This document shows positions 18,785 to 26,593 of a stretch of 40,539 bases of DNA, piece after piece (the first letter of the stretch is position 1; the number at the start of each line of letters is the position of its first letter). This DNA is from Pseudomonadota bacterium. Its GTDB lineage: Bacteria; Pseudomonadota; Gammaproteobacteria; Legionellales; Legionellaceae. The stretch is taken from positions 1 through 40,539 of the forward strand of contig JAGVJN010000009.1 of NCBI GenBank assembly GCA_020051095.1, in the 5' to 3' direction. A program made the position numbers and the translations under genes. The notes beneath the pieces are model-generated. The model made no database searches and had not been told where the DNA came from. It saw nothing but the letters and a program-made list of their open reading frames with translations.

Positions 18785-20382
18785 GGTGAGGGCTTTTCAG
18801 CATCCAAATTATTTTCCGAATTCATCGCTTTCACCTTTTCAGAAAATAAGCGGACTTGACTATATTCGCTCGATTTAAATACCGGCTCCCATTGGAAGAC
18901 AGCAGCAATCCAGTTGACCGCATTCATAAAACTACGCGCTAAAATATTCCACTCTGAAAAATTTTGCAATGGGCTTTTTTGCGCCTGTTTTAGCGCTTCA
19001 TCGCATTGGTCAATAAACTTCTTTGCATCACTTGACCTGTCACCGACCCAGTTGGCTTTTGCTTCTTTGATTTTATCGGTAAAATCTTTTAGTGCGCTTG
19101 CTCTTGGCTTGTCCTTGTCCTCCAGATTGACTCTTAAAATATCGAATTGCACCATGCAATCGTCAAAACCAATTTGCATTAACAATTCCGCTGGGGATAA
19201 TTTCTTAAGATGTGGCTGCGTATCAACTCCTTTAGACGAAGGCGATTTCGAAGGTGGCACTACATCAGGGATGGATGGCGGCGTCGTAATGGGTTTATTT
19301 GGTGGGACATCGGCGTGAGTGGTTGCCTTTTGTTGTGAAAGGTAATCTTGGTACAACCGTTGTGCAGCGGGGAAATTAATATTCCCCTTTTGCCAAGGTG
19401 AGTTAGCATTTATCCGATACAATACTCCTTTTAATTGACCGTTCGGATAGAAATGCAACTGTAAGTCCGCCCCACGGCGCCGCTCGACAACCCGATGCTG
19501 ACGAGCATTATCAAACCAAGTGTTTAAAGGTGTGCTGCCTGTTGAAGTGGCGGATGAAGTTGACGACTTCGAAGGGATATAGTGATTGTTCTTATGGATA
19601 ACATCAATTCCTTTGTCTAGATTATCATGCGCGATTAAATGAGCATGGGTTCGTTGAAGTTGTTCATAAGTCCACTTTGGGTTTGGAATGGGGAGCTGAT
19701 AGTGAGGATTTTTTGCTAATACATACTCATTACCCAGTTCTAAAATGATTTCTCCGAGCATATTTTTACCCAGTCCATTTTCTCCTGAAGCCCAGTTCAT
19801 ATCAAATCGACTCACTTCGATGGGCAGGATGCCTTGCTCTGCCATATCCATTGCTAATTGTTTTAAATCCGCATGTTGTTCGAGTTTCATGCGAATAACA
19901 TCTTTCATGAATTGCCGGGTAAACGGTTCTGGTGGATTTTTGCTGTAATCCAGCCCACCCTGAGGGTTATGCATTGAATGGTAGTCAGAATCACTCCATC
20001 TATCCAATGTAAGCATATCCGTACCTAATTGAGACGCCAACCAGTTTTTGATGGGGTCAAAATCATCTCTTGGTAGGAATGTCTTTCCATTTTTTGGCTT
20101 TACAATTTCGATGGCATGTAACGCTTGATCGATTACACCTTGCATTGGATGATTTGCGGCATATTTAGTTTTTAGGCGTAAAAACTTTTGTGCATGGAAT
20201 GCTTGTTCAGACGAGGGCCAATTGAAATTCAATTGTTGACCATGAATATTTACAGACTGGTTGATAGCATGGACTCCCAGTGGTGAGGTATTGACAAGCG
20301 GCCCATAGGGCTTTTTGCCAAAATGTTTAAAAGGAGCGACTTTTACGCCACTGACAACAATAAATGGTAAGGGATTTGCCAT
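18781..20382 (-). CDS. NADAR-domain protein (YbiA-like N-glycosidase fold) with helical C-terminus
   Basis: The N-terminal 225 residues match the NADAR/DUF1768 (YbiA) family: WPSSEQAFHAQKF (55-67) corresponds to the family's SSEhaYqa.K block, and SRFDMNWASG-ENGLGKNMLGEI (191-212) to its D..WG.G..GkN.LG block. Family members are N-glycosidases: YbiA cleaves riboflavin-pathway intermediates, and others remove ADP-ribose from nucleobases. The family size is about 160-200 residues; here a Pro-rich linker (about 340-380) and a helical C-terminal domain follow, making 533 residues. That fused tail is typical of secreted effectors, but secretion is inference. I chose ATG at 20382; an upstream in-frame TTG at 20394 would add four residues without a better ribosome binding site. 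The 3' end overlaps the giant repeat gene convergently by 4 bp. Confidence 0.8.
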   Translation of the reverse strand: MANPLPFIVVSGVKVAPFKHFGKKPYGPLVNTSPLGVHAINQSVNIHGQQLNFNWPSSEQAFHAQKFLRLKTKYAANHPMQGVIDQALHAIEIVKPKNGKTFLPRDDFDPIKNWLASQLGTDMLTLDRWSDSDYHSMHNPQGGLDYSKNPPEPFTRQFMKDVIRMKLEQHADLKQLAMDMAEQGILPIEVSRFDMNWASGENGLGKNMLGEIILELGNEYVLAKNPHYQLPIPNPKWTYEQLQRTHAHLIAHDNLDKGIDVIHKNNHYIPSKSSTSSATSTGSTPLNTWFDNARQHRVVERRRGADLQLHFYPNGQLKGVLYRINANSPWQKGNINFPAAQRLYQDYLSQQKATTHADVPPNKPITTPPSIPDVVPPSKSPSSKGVDTQPHLKKLSPAELLMQIGFDDCMVQFDILRVNLEDKDKPRASALKDFTDKIKEAKANWVGDRSSDAKKFIDQCDEALKQAQKSPLQNFSEWNILARSFMNAVNWIAAVFQWEPVFKSSEYSQVRLFSEKVKAMNSENNLDAEKPSP

Positions 20383-20447
20383 TCGTTTTCTCAACTTTTT
20401 ACCAATATATTCAGATTATAACTCAAAACTCTTAAGATTTTATTACG

Positions 20448-20539
20448 CGCAAACGTTCACGAATTAATTGTCCGGTACAAAGAGAAAGCCCCTAATTATT
20501 GCACTGGATAATAAATCCTTAATGATTCCTTGTTATAAT
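20448..20539. promoter_or_regulatory. Divergent intergenic region: shared 14-mer and -10 box
   Basis: CGCAAACGTTCACG at 20448-20461 is identical to 904-917. A TATAAT box at 20534-20539 lies about 36 bases before the GTG of the plus-strand gene; no good -35 box is seen at 16-18 bp spacing, so activation by a regulator is possible. Confidence 0.35.
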
Positions 20540-20574
20540 CAAGCATGACAAAAGCAACTTGTTGAAATGCTACT

Positions 20575-21243
20575 GTGCAGACAATTATTATTAAAAATCC
20601 GAAATTAGCGACATCTCTCTCAGTTGATTGTGAGGATGAAACGGTAGAAATGATAGCCAAAGTCATTGAGCTCGCTTGTGCATCTAACTACTTTGTTTTA
20701 AAACTCGCCCAATTTTCCCAAACCCAAAATGCCCGCGTGAGCTTTACGGCCAACGATAAGGGTATCCCTTTACAAGGTCTATGGATTCCAAAACAGTCGA
20801 TGATTTGGATTAATCATATGTTGCCCCTTGATAAGTTAGTCCAGACATTGGTTTTTGAACTTTGCAATGCTACCAATGACGAATTAACTAGCGAAAAAAT
20901 TCATTTTTGCAATTTTAATAATGGGAAGGGATATGCAAATTTCATAGAAAAAGCGGAGCACCAATCATTTCTCGAGTCTTGTCGCATCTACTTGGAGCTA
21001 ATAAGCAAATATCCAACGTTACTTACTCCCAGTCAAAAAGATTTGCAGGATTTTCAGCAACTCGCTGATGAAACAAGTTACCTGGAGTTTGTCAAGCAAA
21101 ATGGCCATTATCAGTTCTATATTAACGCCTATGAGCAATGGGCGAAAAAAAATCACCCCCTGAAAAGTATGGCATTTTTTACAAAATCAGAAACGCCTAT
21201 TCAAGATTTGGGACATATCATTACCTATTACAGAAATCGCTAA
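20575..21243 (+). CDS. Hypothetical protein, 222 aa
   Basis: I do not recognise this protein. It is soluble, alpha/beta at the N-terminus and helical afterwards, with no signal peptide. A core VQTLVFELCNATNDEL followed by IHFCNFNNGKGYANFIEKAEH recalls the helix of secreted zincin-like or toxin domains (VxxExxNA), but no HExxH is present, so a metalloprotease call is not supported. The GTG start at 20575 has only a weak ribosome binding site; the next in-frame ATG would remove 24 residues. It lies between two effector-like genes and is transcribed away from the NADAR gene. The C-terminus (LGHIITYYRNR) is basic and aromatic. Confidence 0.65.
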   Translation: MQTIIIKNPKLATSLSVDCEDETVEMIAKVIELACASNYFVLKLAQFSQTQNARVSFTANDKGIPLQGLWIPKQSMIWINHMLPLDKLVQTLVFELCNATNDELTSEKIHFCNFNNGKGYANFIEKAEHQSFLESCRIYLELISKYPTLLTPSQKDLQDFQQLADETSYLEFVKQNGHYQFYINAYEQWAKKNHPLKSMAFFTKSETPIQDLGHIITYYRNR

Positions 21244-21295
21244 TACAGGACTTGGAAGAAGGGTCAAATCCTATACACTAACTATCTGGAAACCT

Positions 21296-21324
21296 TTTAA
21301 ATTCTACCTTGTTTAGACTATAAT
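21296..21324 (+). promoter_or_regulatory. Sigma-70-like promoter for the gene at 21373
   Basis: TTTAAA (21296-21301), 17 bp, then a perfect TATAAT (21319-21324). Transcription would begin about 40 bases before the start codon. Confidence 0.45.
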
Positions 21325-21372
21325 TTATGTGTATTTATTATTCCATCTGTCAATTATTTTAGGTTAATCATC

Positions 21373-23040
21373 ATGCCAAAAAGCAAAAAAATGGCCTCTT
21401 GGCCTCCCCATACCCAATCCCGAATTTATTGGTATAGTGATGAAGAAAAAGTCCCTGAAAATTTGAAAGGCGGCGCACTACCAAGTCAATCCTACGTTGA
21501 CGAGTTACATAAAAAAGACCAATCCGAACAAACGAAACGCCTGAAGTCAACGAGAATTTTTACCAATCTACCCGAGGCTTTTTTTGATTCATACCTAACT
21601 GTTCAAACAAGCGATACTCCATTCATGTTCCCTAAGCTTGGAGAAAATAAAAATATCACGATTCGCGAGTGCTTAAAAAAACATGACGAATTTGCAAATG
21701 CCAGTGGACGGTTGCACCCCAGTCGCTGGCAACAGCTTGGCTGGACATCCCAAAAAGCCTACGACAGTTGGCTTGACTCAAGCATGTTATTTGCATTTTC
21801 GCACTGCAATCACTATTGTACCGTTGACAGAATTTTCGACGCGGACGAGGCCAGAAACGAAACAGATAGCCCAACCTTCCATTTCAAACAAACGCCTACC
21901 GATGCACCCCATAAGAAGACAAATATATACAGTGTAACAGGCTTTGAATATCGCGGATTTAAAACTACCCCTTCATCATCCATTGAGTCAACCCTTCCTG
22001 ATGTCAAAGCACATTCCAAGATCACCATGCAGCAGATTTTGCTCGCTGCTAAACAAACTGATACCACCGATATTGTTTTAATACCTTTTGGCATGGGTGT
22101 ATTTATCAAAGGGTTAAAACAAGAAGGCCAGATAAAAGAAGCGATGATCCAAGGCATGCAACAAGCTCTTAGTGAATACGACGGACCGCCTGTGAAAATC
22201 CAATGTTGCGGTTCGCCGGAGTATTTTAGACAATTGGCTCAAGCGAAAAATGCCAACATTCGAATTATCGATCGTTGTGGCGAAGATGCCTATACGGTCG
22301 CTAATGATATCCAAGATCGCGGTGATGAATTGGGTGAAATTGAAGACAATGACAATGAAAGAACACTAAAATCCATGCTCATTAATGCCGGCGATAATGA
22401 TTGGACGGCACTCTTAGATCCCACAAAAACGCCAGGCCAATATTATAAAGGACATACGTTATATTTCAGCACATCCGATGAGTATTACGCCCTCGTAACG
22501 GACTTTGCCTATTACTCCATTCAAAATTTAAAACGCTTATTTGGCGATTTGCTGGAAGCCAAAAAGATTACCCAACTCGGCAATTTAGAAAACCGTTATC
22601 AACCTGATTTAAGTAAGTCAGGGCTATTTGCCACATCACCGATTCAAGCGAATGCTGATTTTGTGAACTATTTTGGCAGCCATCAACAACTCGGTTTGTT
22701 TAATGAATATCTTAATAAACGCGCAGAAAAGTATGCTGTCAAAGACTTTTTTAGCAACCTCATTGCCTTTGTTTTAGGGTGTTTCGGTTATCAAACCGAT
22801 CAAGCCTTACGTGAAAGCTATATTCATGATCTACAAAAGCAATCACAAACCTACTTTAACAATTCTGCCGATAGACACGAAAAAGAGCAATTAGAGGCAA
22901 AAATCAAACATGGGTTAACGCATTTTCCCCCTCGCAGCCAACCTGGAAAGCAAGGGTATGATGATAGTTTGCACGCATTGCTTACCCAGTTTAAAAGATC
23001 GATTGAGCAACCTGATCCTTCACTATCAAAACAACCTTAA
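21373..23040 (+). CDS. Hypothetical effector-like protein, 555 aa, faint macro-domain-like motif
   Basis: No family is recognised with confidence. It is soluble, without signal peptide. The central part has TDIVLIPFGMGVFIKGL (232-248), which recalls the A.FG.G.F loop of PARG-like macro domains, then IQCCGSPEYF, NIRIIDRCGED (295-305), an acidic stretch (DELGEIEDNDNE), and INAGDNDWTALLD (337-349), which recalls macro-domain NAAN-type motifs but in unusual order. A macro-like ADP-ribose-binding fold is therefore possible but unproven. The last 100 residues are helical, with one hydrophobic patch (FFSNLIAFVLGCFGY). AGG lies about 8 bases before the ATG. A TATAAT box precedes it. The NADAR gene lies two genes upstream, so ADP-ribose chemistry is a possible common theme. 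Confidence 0.75.
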   Translation: MPKSKKMASWPPHTQSRIYWYSDEEKVPENLKGGALPSQSYVDELHKKDQSEQTKRLKSTRIFTNLPEAFFDSYLTVQTSDTPFMFPKLGENKNITIRECLKKHDEFANASGRLHPSRWQQLGWTSQKAYDSWLDSSMLFAFSHCNHYCTVDRIFDADEARNETDSPTFHFKQTPTDAPHKKTNIYSVTGFEYRGFKTTPSSSIESTLPDVKAHSKITMQQILLAAKQTDTTDIVLIPFGMGVFIKGLKQEGQIKEAMIQGMQQALSEYDGPPVKIQCCGSPEYFRQLAQAKNANIRIIDRCGEDAYTVANDIQDRGDELGEIEDNDNERTLKSMLINAGDNDWTALLDPTKTPGQYYKGHTLYFSTSDEYYALVTDFAYYSIQNLKRLFGDLLEAKKITQLGNLENRYQPDLSKSGLFATSPIQANADFVNYFGSHQQLGLFNEYLNKRAEKYAVKDFFSNLIAFVLGCFGYQTDQALRESYIHDLQKQSQTYFNNSADRHEKEQLEAKIKHGLTHFPPRSQPGKQGYDDSLHALLTQFKRSIEQPDPSLSKQP

Positions 23041-23132
23041 TGAGGCTGACAAATAATCAATCAAAATAATTGCGGGAAAGTGTTTAATTCATTTTTCCTT
23101 ATCAAAAGTATATTTATTTTTGATAATTCTGT

Positions 23133-23138
23133 TATAAT
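23133..23138 (+). promoter_or_regulatory. -10 box for deaD
   Basis: A perfect TATAAT lies 48 bases before the deaD ATG, in a very AT-rich stretch. The -35 region at the right distance is poor (ATATTT). The resulting leader is short, unlike the long cold-shock leader of enterobacterial deaD. Confidence 0.4.
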
Positions 23139-23186
23139 GTTGTTCATTATATCAACGCCGCCTCGCATCGCATCCATAGGTTTATT

Positions 23187-24863
23187 ATGTTAGAAAACAC
23201 GTCCCGCTCTCTGTCTTTTTCAGAGTTGAATTTATCGTCTTTATTATTAGACACCTTGAAAGAAATTGACTACCATCAGCCTTCTCCTATTCAAGAAAAG
23301 ACCATTCCAATGCTTCTTGAAGGCCATGATGTCATTGCGCAAGCGCAAACAGGAACCGGTAAAACCGCTGCTTTTGCACTCCCTTTGTTGGAAAAGTTAA
23401 ACCGAAAAATCGATGCTCCGCAAATATTGATCCTTGCGCCCACACGTGAGCTCGCCCAACAAGTGGCGGATAATATTAAGCAATATAGTAAACGCATGAA
23501 AGGCATTAACATTGCCAGTATCTGCGGTGGCCAGTCTTATCGCGATCAATTAAAGCAGCTTAAAGCAGGTGCTCAAATTGTTGTTGGCACGCCCGGCAGA
23601 ATCATGGATCATATGGACCGCGGAACGTTAATCTTGAATCACTTACAAGCGTTTGTGCTCGATGAAGCCGATGAAATGCTCCGCATGGGATTTATTGAAG
23701 ATGTGGAGTGGATATTAGCGAAACTGCCTGAAAAGCGGCAAATGGCTTTATTTTCAGCAACAATGCCCGCTCGGATCCGCGCGATTGCTGGACAATACCT
23801 GGTGAATCCAAAGACCATTTCGATTCAATCTAAAACAGCCACTGTGAGCCAAACCCACCAGCAATTCTTATTTGCGAATATGAATCAAAAAAATGATGCC
23901 CTGCTAAGATTATTGAGCATTGAAAAAACAGAAGGCGTCATTGTGTTTGTGAGAACAAAACAACTCACCGAAGAAGTGAGTCGATTTTTAGTCGAAAATG
24001 ATTTCAAATCCAAGGCAATCCATGGCGATATTAGTCAGAACCTTCGCAATGAAGCAGTGGATGATTTAAAGTCGGGACGTATCGATATTTTAGTCGCAAC
24101 CGATGTTGCTGCGCGGGGCTTGGATATTGATCGCATTAGCCATGTGATTAATTATGACATTCCCTTTGATGCAGAAACCTATGTTCATCGTATCGGCCGT
24201 ACTGGCCGTGCTGGCCGTTCTGGTAAAGCAATTTTATTTGTCACCCCTAAAGAATCTAGGATGCTCAATTTGATTGAACGAACGACCAAACAAAAAATTG
24301 AAAAAATACAGGTGCCCGATGATCAGGCAGTCAAAGTTGCCCAGATGGATCGATTAAAAGCGCAAATCAAAAGCCGTCTGATTAACAAAAATACTGACTA
24401 TTTTAAATCCGTGATCCAAGACTTAATCGAAGAATGTGACTGTTCTCCCATTGATATGGCAGCGGTGATCGCATCAATGATTTGGAAAGAGCCCAAATCA
24501 AAATCGAAAGCTAAATCTAACAAACCAAAGCAAGAACAAACCATTAGCCACGATAGACCAAAAAGACATGCCGATAACCCAAAAAGGCATAACGAAAACC
24601 CCAAAAAGCAAAAAAAACAAGCTGAAGCCTTAAACATGGAAGTGTATCGTGTTGAAGTGGGTAAAATACATGGTGCCAAGGCAGGTCAAATTGTCGGTGC
24701 CATTGCCAATGAAGCGGGGCTTGAGGGAAAACACATCCATGATTTAGTCATTCACGAAGACTACTCAACCGTTTCTCTGCCCGAAGGAATGCCAGCCGGT
24801 ATTTTTAAAGACTTGCGCAACGCTTATGTTTGCGGGAAAAAACTGAATATTTCGCGTTGTTAG
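23187..24863 (+). CDS. deaD: DEAD-box ATP-dependent RNA helicase DeaD/CsdA
   Basis: All DEAD-box motifs are present in order: Q motif (SPIQEKTIP), AQTGTGKT, PTRELAQQ, TPGR, DEAD (DEADEMLRMGF), SAT, VIVFVRT, ATDVAARGLDID and HRIGRTGRAGR. After the core comes a Lys/Asn-rich linker with three short DxPKRH/NPKRH-like repeats (near 450-475). A DbpA-type RNA-binding domain closes the protein (YRVEVGKIHGAKAGQIVGAI to the end), which separates DeaD from RhlE and SrmB. At 558 residues it is somewhat shorter than E. coli DeaD (629). Its role is RNA unwinding in ribosome assembly and mRNA turnover, especially in the cold. It appears to be a single-gene unit. Confidence 0.95.
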   Translation: MLENTSRSLSFSELNLSSLLLDTLKEIDYHQPSPIQEKTIPMLLEGHDVIAQAQTGTGKTAAFALPLLEKLNRKIDAPQILILAPTRELAQQVADNIKQYSKRMKGINIASICGGQSYRDQLKQLKAGAQIVVGTPGRIMDHMDRGTLILNHLQAFVLDEADEMLRMGFIEDVEWILAKLPEKRQMALFSATMPARIRAIAGQYLVNPKTISIQSKTATVSQTHQQFLFANMNQKNDALLRLLSIEKTEGVIVFVRTKQLTEEVSRFLVENDFKSKAIHGDISQNLRNEAVDDLKSGRIDILVATDVAARGLDIDRISHVINYDIPFDAETYVHRIGRTGRAGRSGKAILFVTPKESRMLNLIERTTKQKIEKIQVPDDQAVKVAQMDRLKAQIKSRLINKNTDYFKSVIQDLIEECDCSPIDMAAVIASMIWKEPKSKSKAKSNKPKQEQTISHDRPKRHADNPKRHNENPKKQKKQAEALNMEVYRVEVGKIHGAKAGQIVGAIANEAGLEGKHIHDLVIHEDYSTVSLPEGMPAGIFKDLRNAYVCGKKLNISRC

Positions 24864-24885
24864 CAGTTATCACATCCTGTATGAC

Positions 24886-25020
24886 ACCTTCGGCCTGAGT
24901 AATTCTGACGTTATTTATTCAAGATAAAATTTAGAAATCCAAAGAAAGCCCCCCTCGCCCGCGAAAGGAATTTTAATCAACGGTAAATTTTTACTCGCGG
25001 GAGAGGGTTGGGGAGAGGGT
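24886..25020 (-). repeat. REP-like dispersed repeat, full copy D (inverted)
   Basis: Read on the minus strand, this runs CCCTCTCCCCAACCCTCTCCC, GCGAG, a divergent middle, GGGCGAGGGGGG, CTTTCTTTGG, then TTGAATAAATAACGTCAG and a CTCAGGCCGAAGG tail. It is the inverted partner of the copy at 25109-25252, with an 88-bp spacer between them, so the pair could form a large cruciform or RNA hairpin after deaD. Confidence 0.75.
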
Positions 25021-25108
25021 AAACAGTGATACCAAAGATGCCTTTCAGTATTTGTGCTATTTTTCAGTATCTTTTTTGCTCTATGTCTTAAATCAGATTT
25101 TTCCATTG

Positions 25109-25252
25109 CCCTCTCCCCAACCCTCTCCCGCGAGGGATACCCTATCAACAAATCTTCTCGGTGGGCGAGGGGGCTTTCTTTGGGTTGCTAATTTTTTGTT
25201 TGTTGAACAAAAAAATGTCAGGATTGCTCAGCGCCTTCGGCTAATGCGGGCT
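25109..25252 (+). repeat. REP-like dispersed repeat, full copy B
   Basis: The order is CCCTCTCCCCAACCCTCTCCC, GCGAGGGATACC, AAATCTTCTCG, GGGCGAGGGGG, CTTTCTTTGG, TTGAACAAAAAAATGTCAGG and GCTCAGCGCCTTCGGC. The two G/C-rich blocks can pair with each other. It lies before the ldhA promoter region, and its 3' end is some 70 bp from the ldhA start. Copies A and C at the window ends lack the first block. Confidence 0.75.
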
Positions 25253-25324
25253 CTTTATTAAATACCGATTTGATCGTTATCGTGATACCATTTGATATTG
25301 TCTTTCAAGGATTGGAGATAGCTA

Positions 25325-26299
25325 ATGCGTGTCGATTTTTTCTCAACTCAGCCTTATGATCAAAATTATTTTAATCGGCTGAATCAAACTCATCAGATTG
25401 TCTACCACGCGGAACATTTAAATGAAAAAACGGCGAGCCTGGCCAAAGGTGCCCAAGCCGTTTGTGTTTTTGTCAACGATACACTGGATAAAGCTTGCAT
25501 TGACAAGTTAGCCAAATTCGGGATTCGCTACATTGCCTTGCGTTGTGCCGGGTTCAACAATGTTGATCTCACTGAATGTCATAAAAACCAAATCAAAATA
25601 GTTCGCGTGCCAGCCTATTCCCCAAATGCTGTGGCTGAGCACGCTATGGCGATTTTACTTACTTTAGTCCGCAAAACACACAAAGCCTATAATCGCATTC
25701 GTGAAGGCAATTTTTCTCTTAAGGGATTAGAAGGCATTACGTTAGCAAATAAAACCGTGGGTATTATTGGGTTAGGTAAAATCGGTACCATCTTTGCCCA
25801 AATCTGTTTGGGATTTGGATGTCAGGTACAAGCCTTTGATCCGGAAGACGTGAATCTCTCTGGGGTCAAATCCGTGTCGTGTGAAGAAGTGATCCAAACC
25901 AGTGATATTATTAGTCTCCACTGCCCACTCACCAACCAAACATACCACTTAATCGACGCTGCGCAGATTGAAAAAATGAAGCCGGGCGCCATTATAATAA
26001 ATACAGGTCGAGGGGCGCTTATTAATGCCGAAGCGTTGATAGACGCCCTAAAAAAGAAAACCATTGCAGCTGTTGGCCTTGATGTGTACGAGCAAGAAAG
26101 CAGTCTCTTCTTTAGCGACCACTCCGAAGAAGTCATATCGGATGATGTGTTAATGCGACTGATGACCTTTCCCAATGTCCTGATAACTGGCCACCAAGGC
26201 TTTTTTACCCATGAAAGCTTGATGGAAATAGCGCGCGTCACATTAAATAACCTCGACCAACTTGAAAAAACGCACGCTTGTGACAATGAAATCCAATAA
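25325..26299 (+). CDS. ldhA: D-lactate dehydrogenase (NAD-dependent, LdhA type)
   Basis: The sequence follows E. coli LdhA closely along its length (324 against 329 residues): AVCVFVNDT, YIALRCAGFNNVDL, VRVPAYSPNAVAEHA, GLGKIG (150-154 region, NAD binding), ISLHCPLT, INTGRGAL and TGHQGF. The catalytic triad is present: R229, E258 and H290, with the same spacing as R235/E264/H296 of E. coli. It reduces pyruvate to D-lactate with NADH in fermentation, in the cytoplasm. GGAG lies 8 bases before the ATG. It fits functionally with the pyruvate kinase gene 5 kb downstream, although the two are not in one operon. Confidence 0.93.
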   Translation: MRVDFFSTQPYDQNYFNRLNQTHQIVYHAEHLNEKTASLAKGAQAVCVFVNDTLDKACIDKLAKFGIRYIALRCAGFNNVDLTECHKNQIKIVRVPAYSPNAVAEHAMAILLTLVRKTHKAYNRIREGNFSLKGLEGITLANKTVGIIGLGKIGTIFAQICLGFGCQVQAFDPEDVNLSGVKSVSCEEVIQTSDIISLHCPLTNQTYHLIDAAQIEKMKPGAIIINTGRGALINAEALIDALKKKTIAAVGLDVYEQESSLFFSDHSEEVISDDVLMRLMTFPNVLITGHQGFFTHESLMEIARVTLNNLDQLEKTHACDNEIQ

Positions 26300-26302
26300 A
26301 TT

Positions 26303-26322
26303 AGCTGAAACAGCTTTCCTTC
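26303..26322 (+). terminator. Weak terminator-like hairpin after ldhA
   Basis: AGCTG-AAA-CAGCT is followed by TTTCCTT just past the ldhA stop codon. The stem is only 5 bp, so this is a weak candidate. Confidence 0.3.
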
Positions 26323-26398
26323 ACTTGCTTTAGTAGGCGCAATCCTGAAAATAATCTTGGCCATCCAGAATCAGTATGGTTTTAATTTTATCTATATA

Positions 26399-26427
26399 TT
26401 TACTTATAGCTCATGAAGCATTATAAT
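26399..26427 (+). promoter_or_regulatory. Promoter upstream of the MITE
   Basis: TTTACT (26399-26404), 17 bp, TATAAT (26422-26427). The predicted start of transcription near 26434 is about 14 bases before the MITE, so the MITE would lie in the 5' untranslated leader of the following gene. Confidence 0.45.
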
Positions 26428-26447
26428 CGAACGATTTCATTCTCTCA

Positions 26448-26570
26448 CAAGACTTACACAAAACACCAAGGTAGAGGAAAAAAGAAATTTTGATGAGGGA
26501 GTGTTGACTCACTAAATGACCGGATCAAAATTTCTTGTTAACATAGATAGTGGGTTTTGCGTAAGTCCTG
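26448..26570. mobile_element. MITE, 123 bp, with terminal inverted repeats and 5-bp target duplication
   Basis: The left end CAAGACTTACACAAAAC and the reverse complement of the right end CAGGACTTACGCAAAAC agree at 15 of 17 bases. TCTCA flanks both ends (26443-26447 and 26571-26575), a 5-bp target-site duplication. Inside, AAGAAATTTTGAT and ATCAAAATTTCTT pair, so almost the whole element can fold on itself. There is no coding capacity. The ACTTACGCA end is seen in IS5-like elements; the parent transposase is not in this window. Confidence 0.75.
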
Positions 26571-26593
26571 TCTCATTCATAACGGTAAAACCT

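Noticed and set aside
20880..20960. Zinc-protease motif in the 222-aa protein (VFELCNATN)
   Set aside because: No HExxH or equivalent metal ligands follow, so a protease function is not supported.
24398..24679. 93-aa Cys/Phe/Leu-rich minus-strand frame inside deaD
   Set aside because: It is the antisense of the Lys-rich linker of DeaD; its apparent hydrophobicity comes from reverse-reading AAA/AAG codons.
24886..25252. CRISPR-like array from the repeated G/C-rich blocks
   Set aside because: There are only two copies, in opposite orientation, with no regular spacers; this is a REP-like pair.
26516..26593. N-terminal extension of the ankyrin-like protein from ATG 26516
   Set aside because: Most of these codons lie within the MITE; the extension is transposon sequence and lacks a ribosome binding site.
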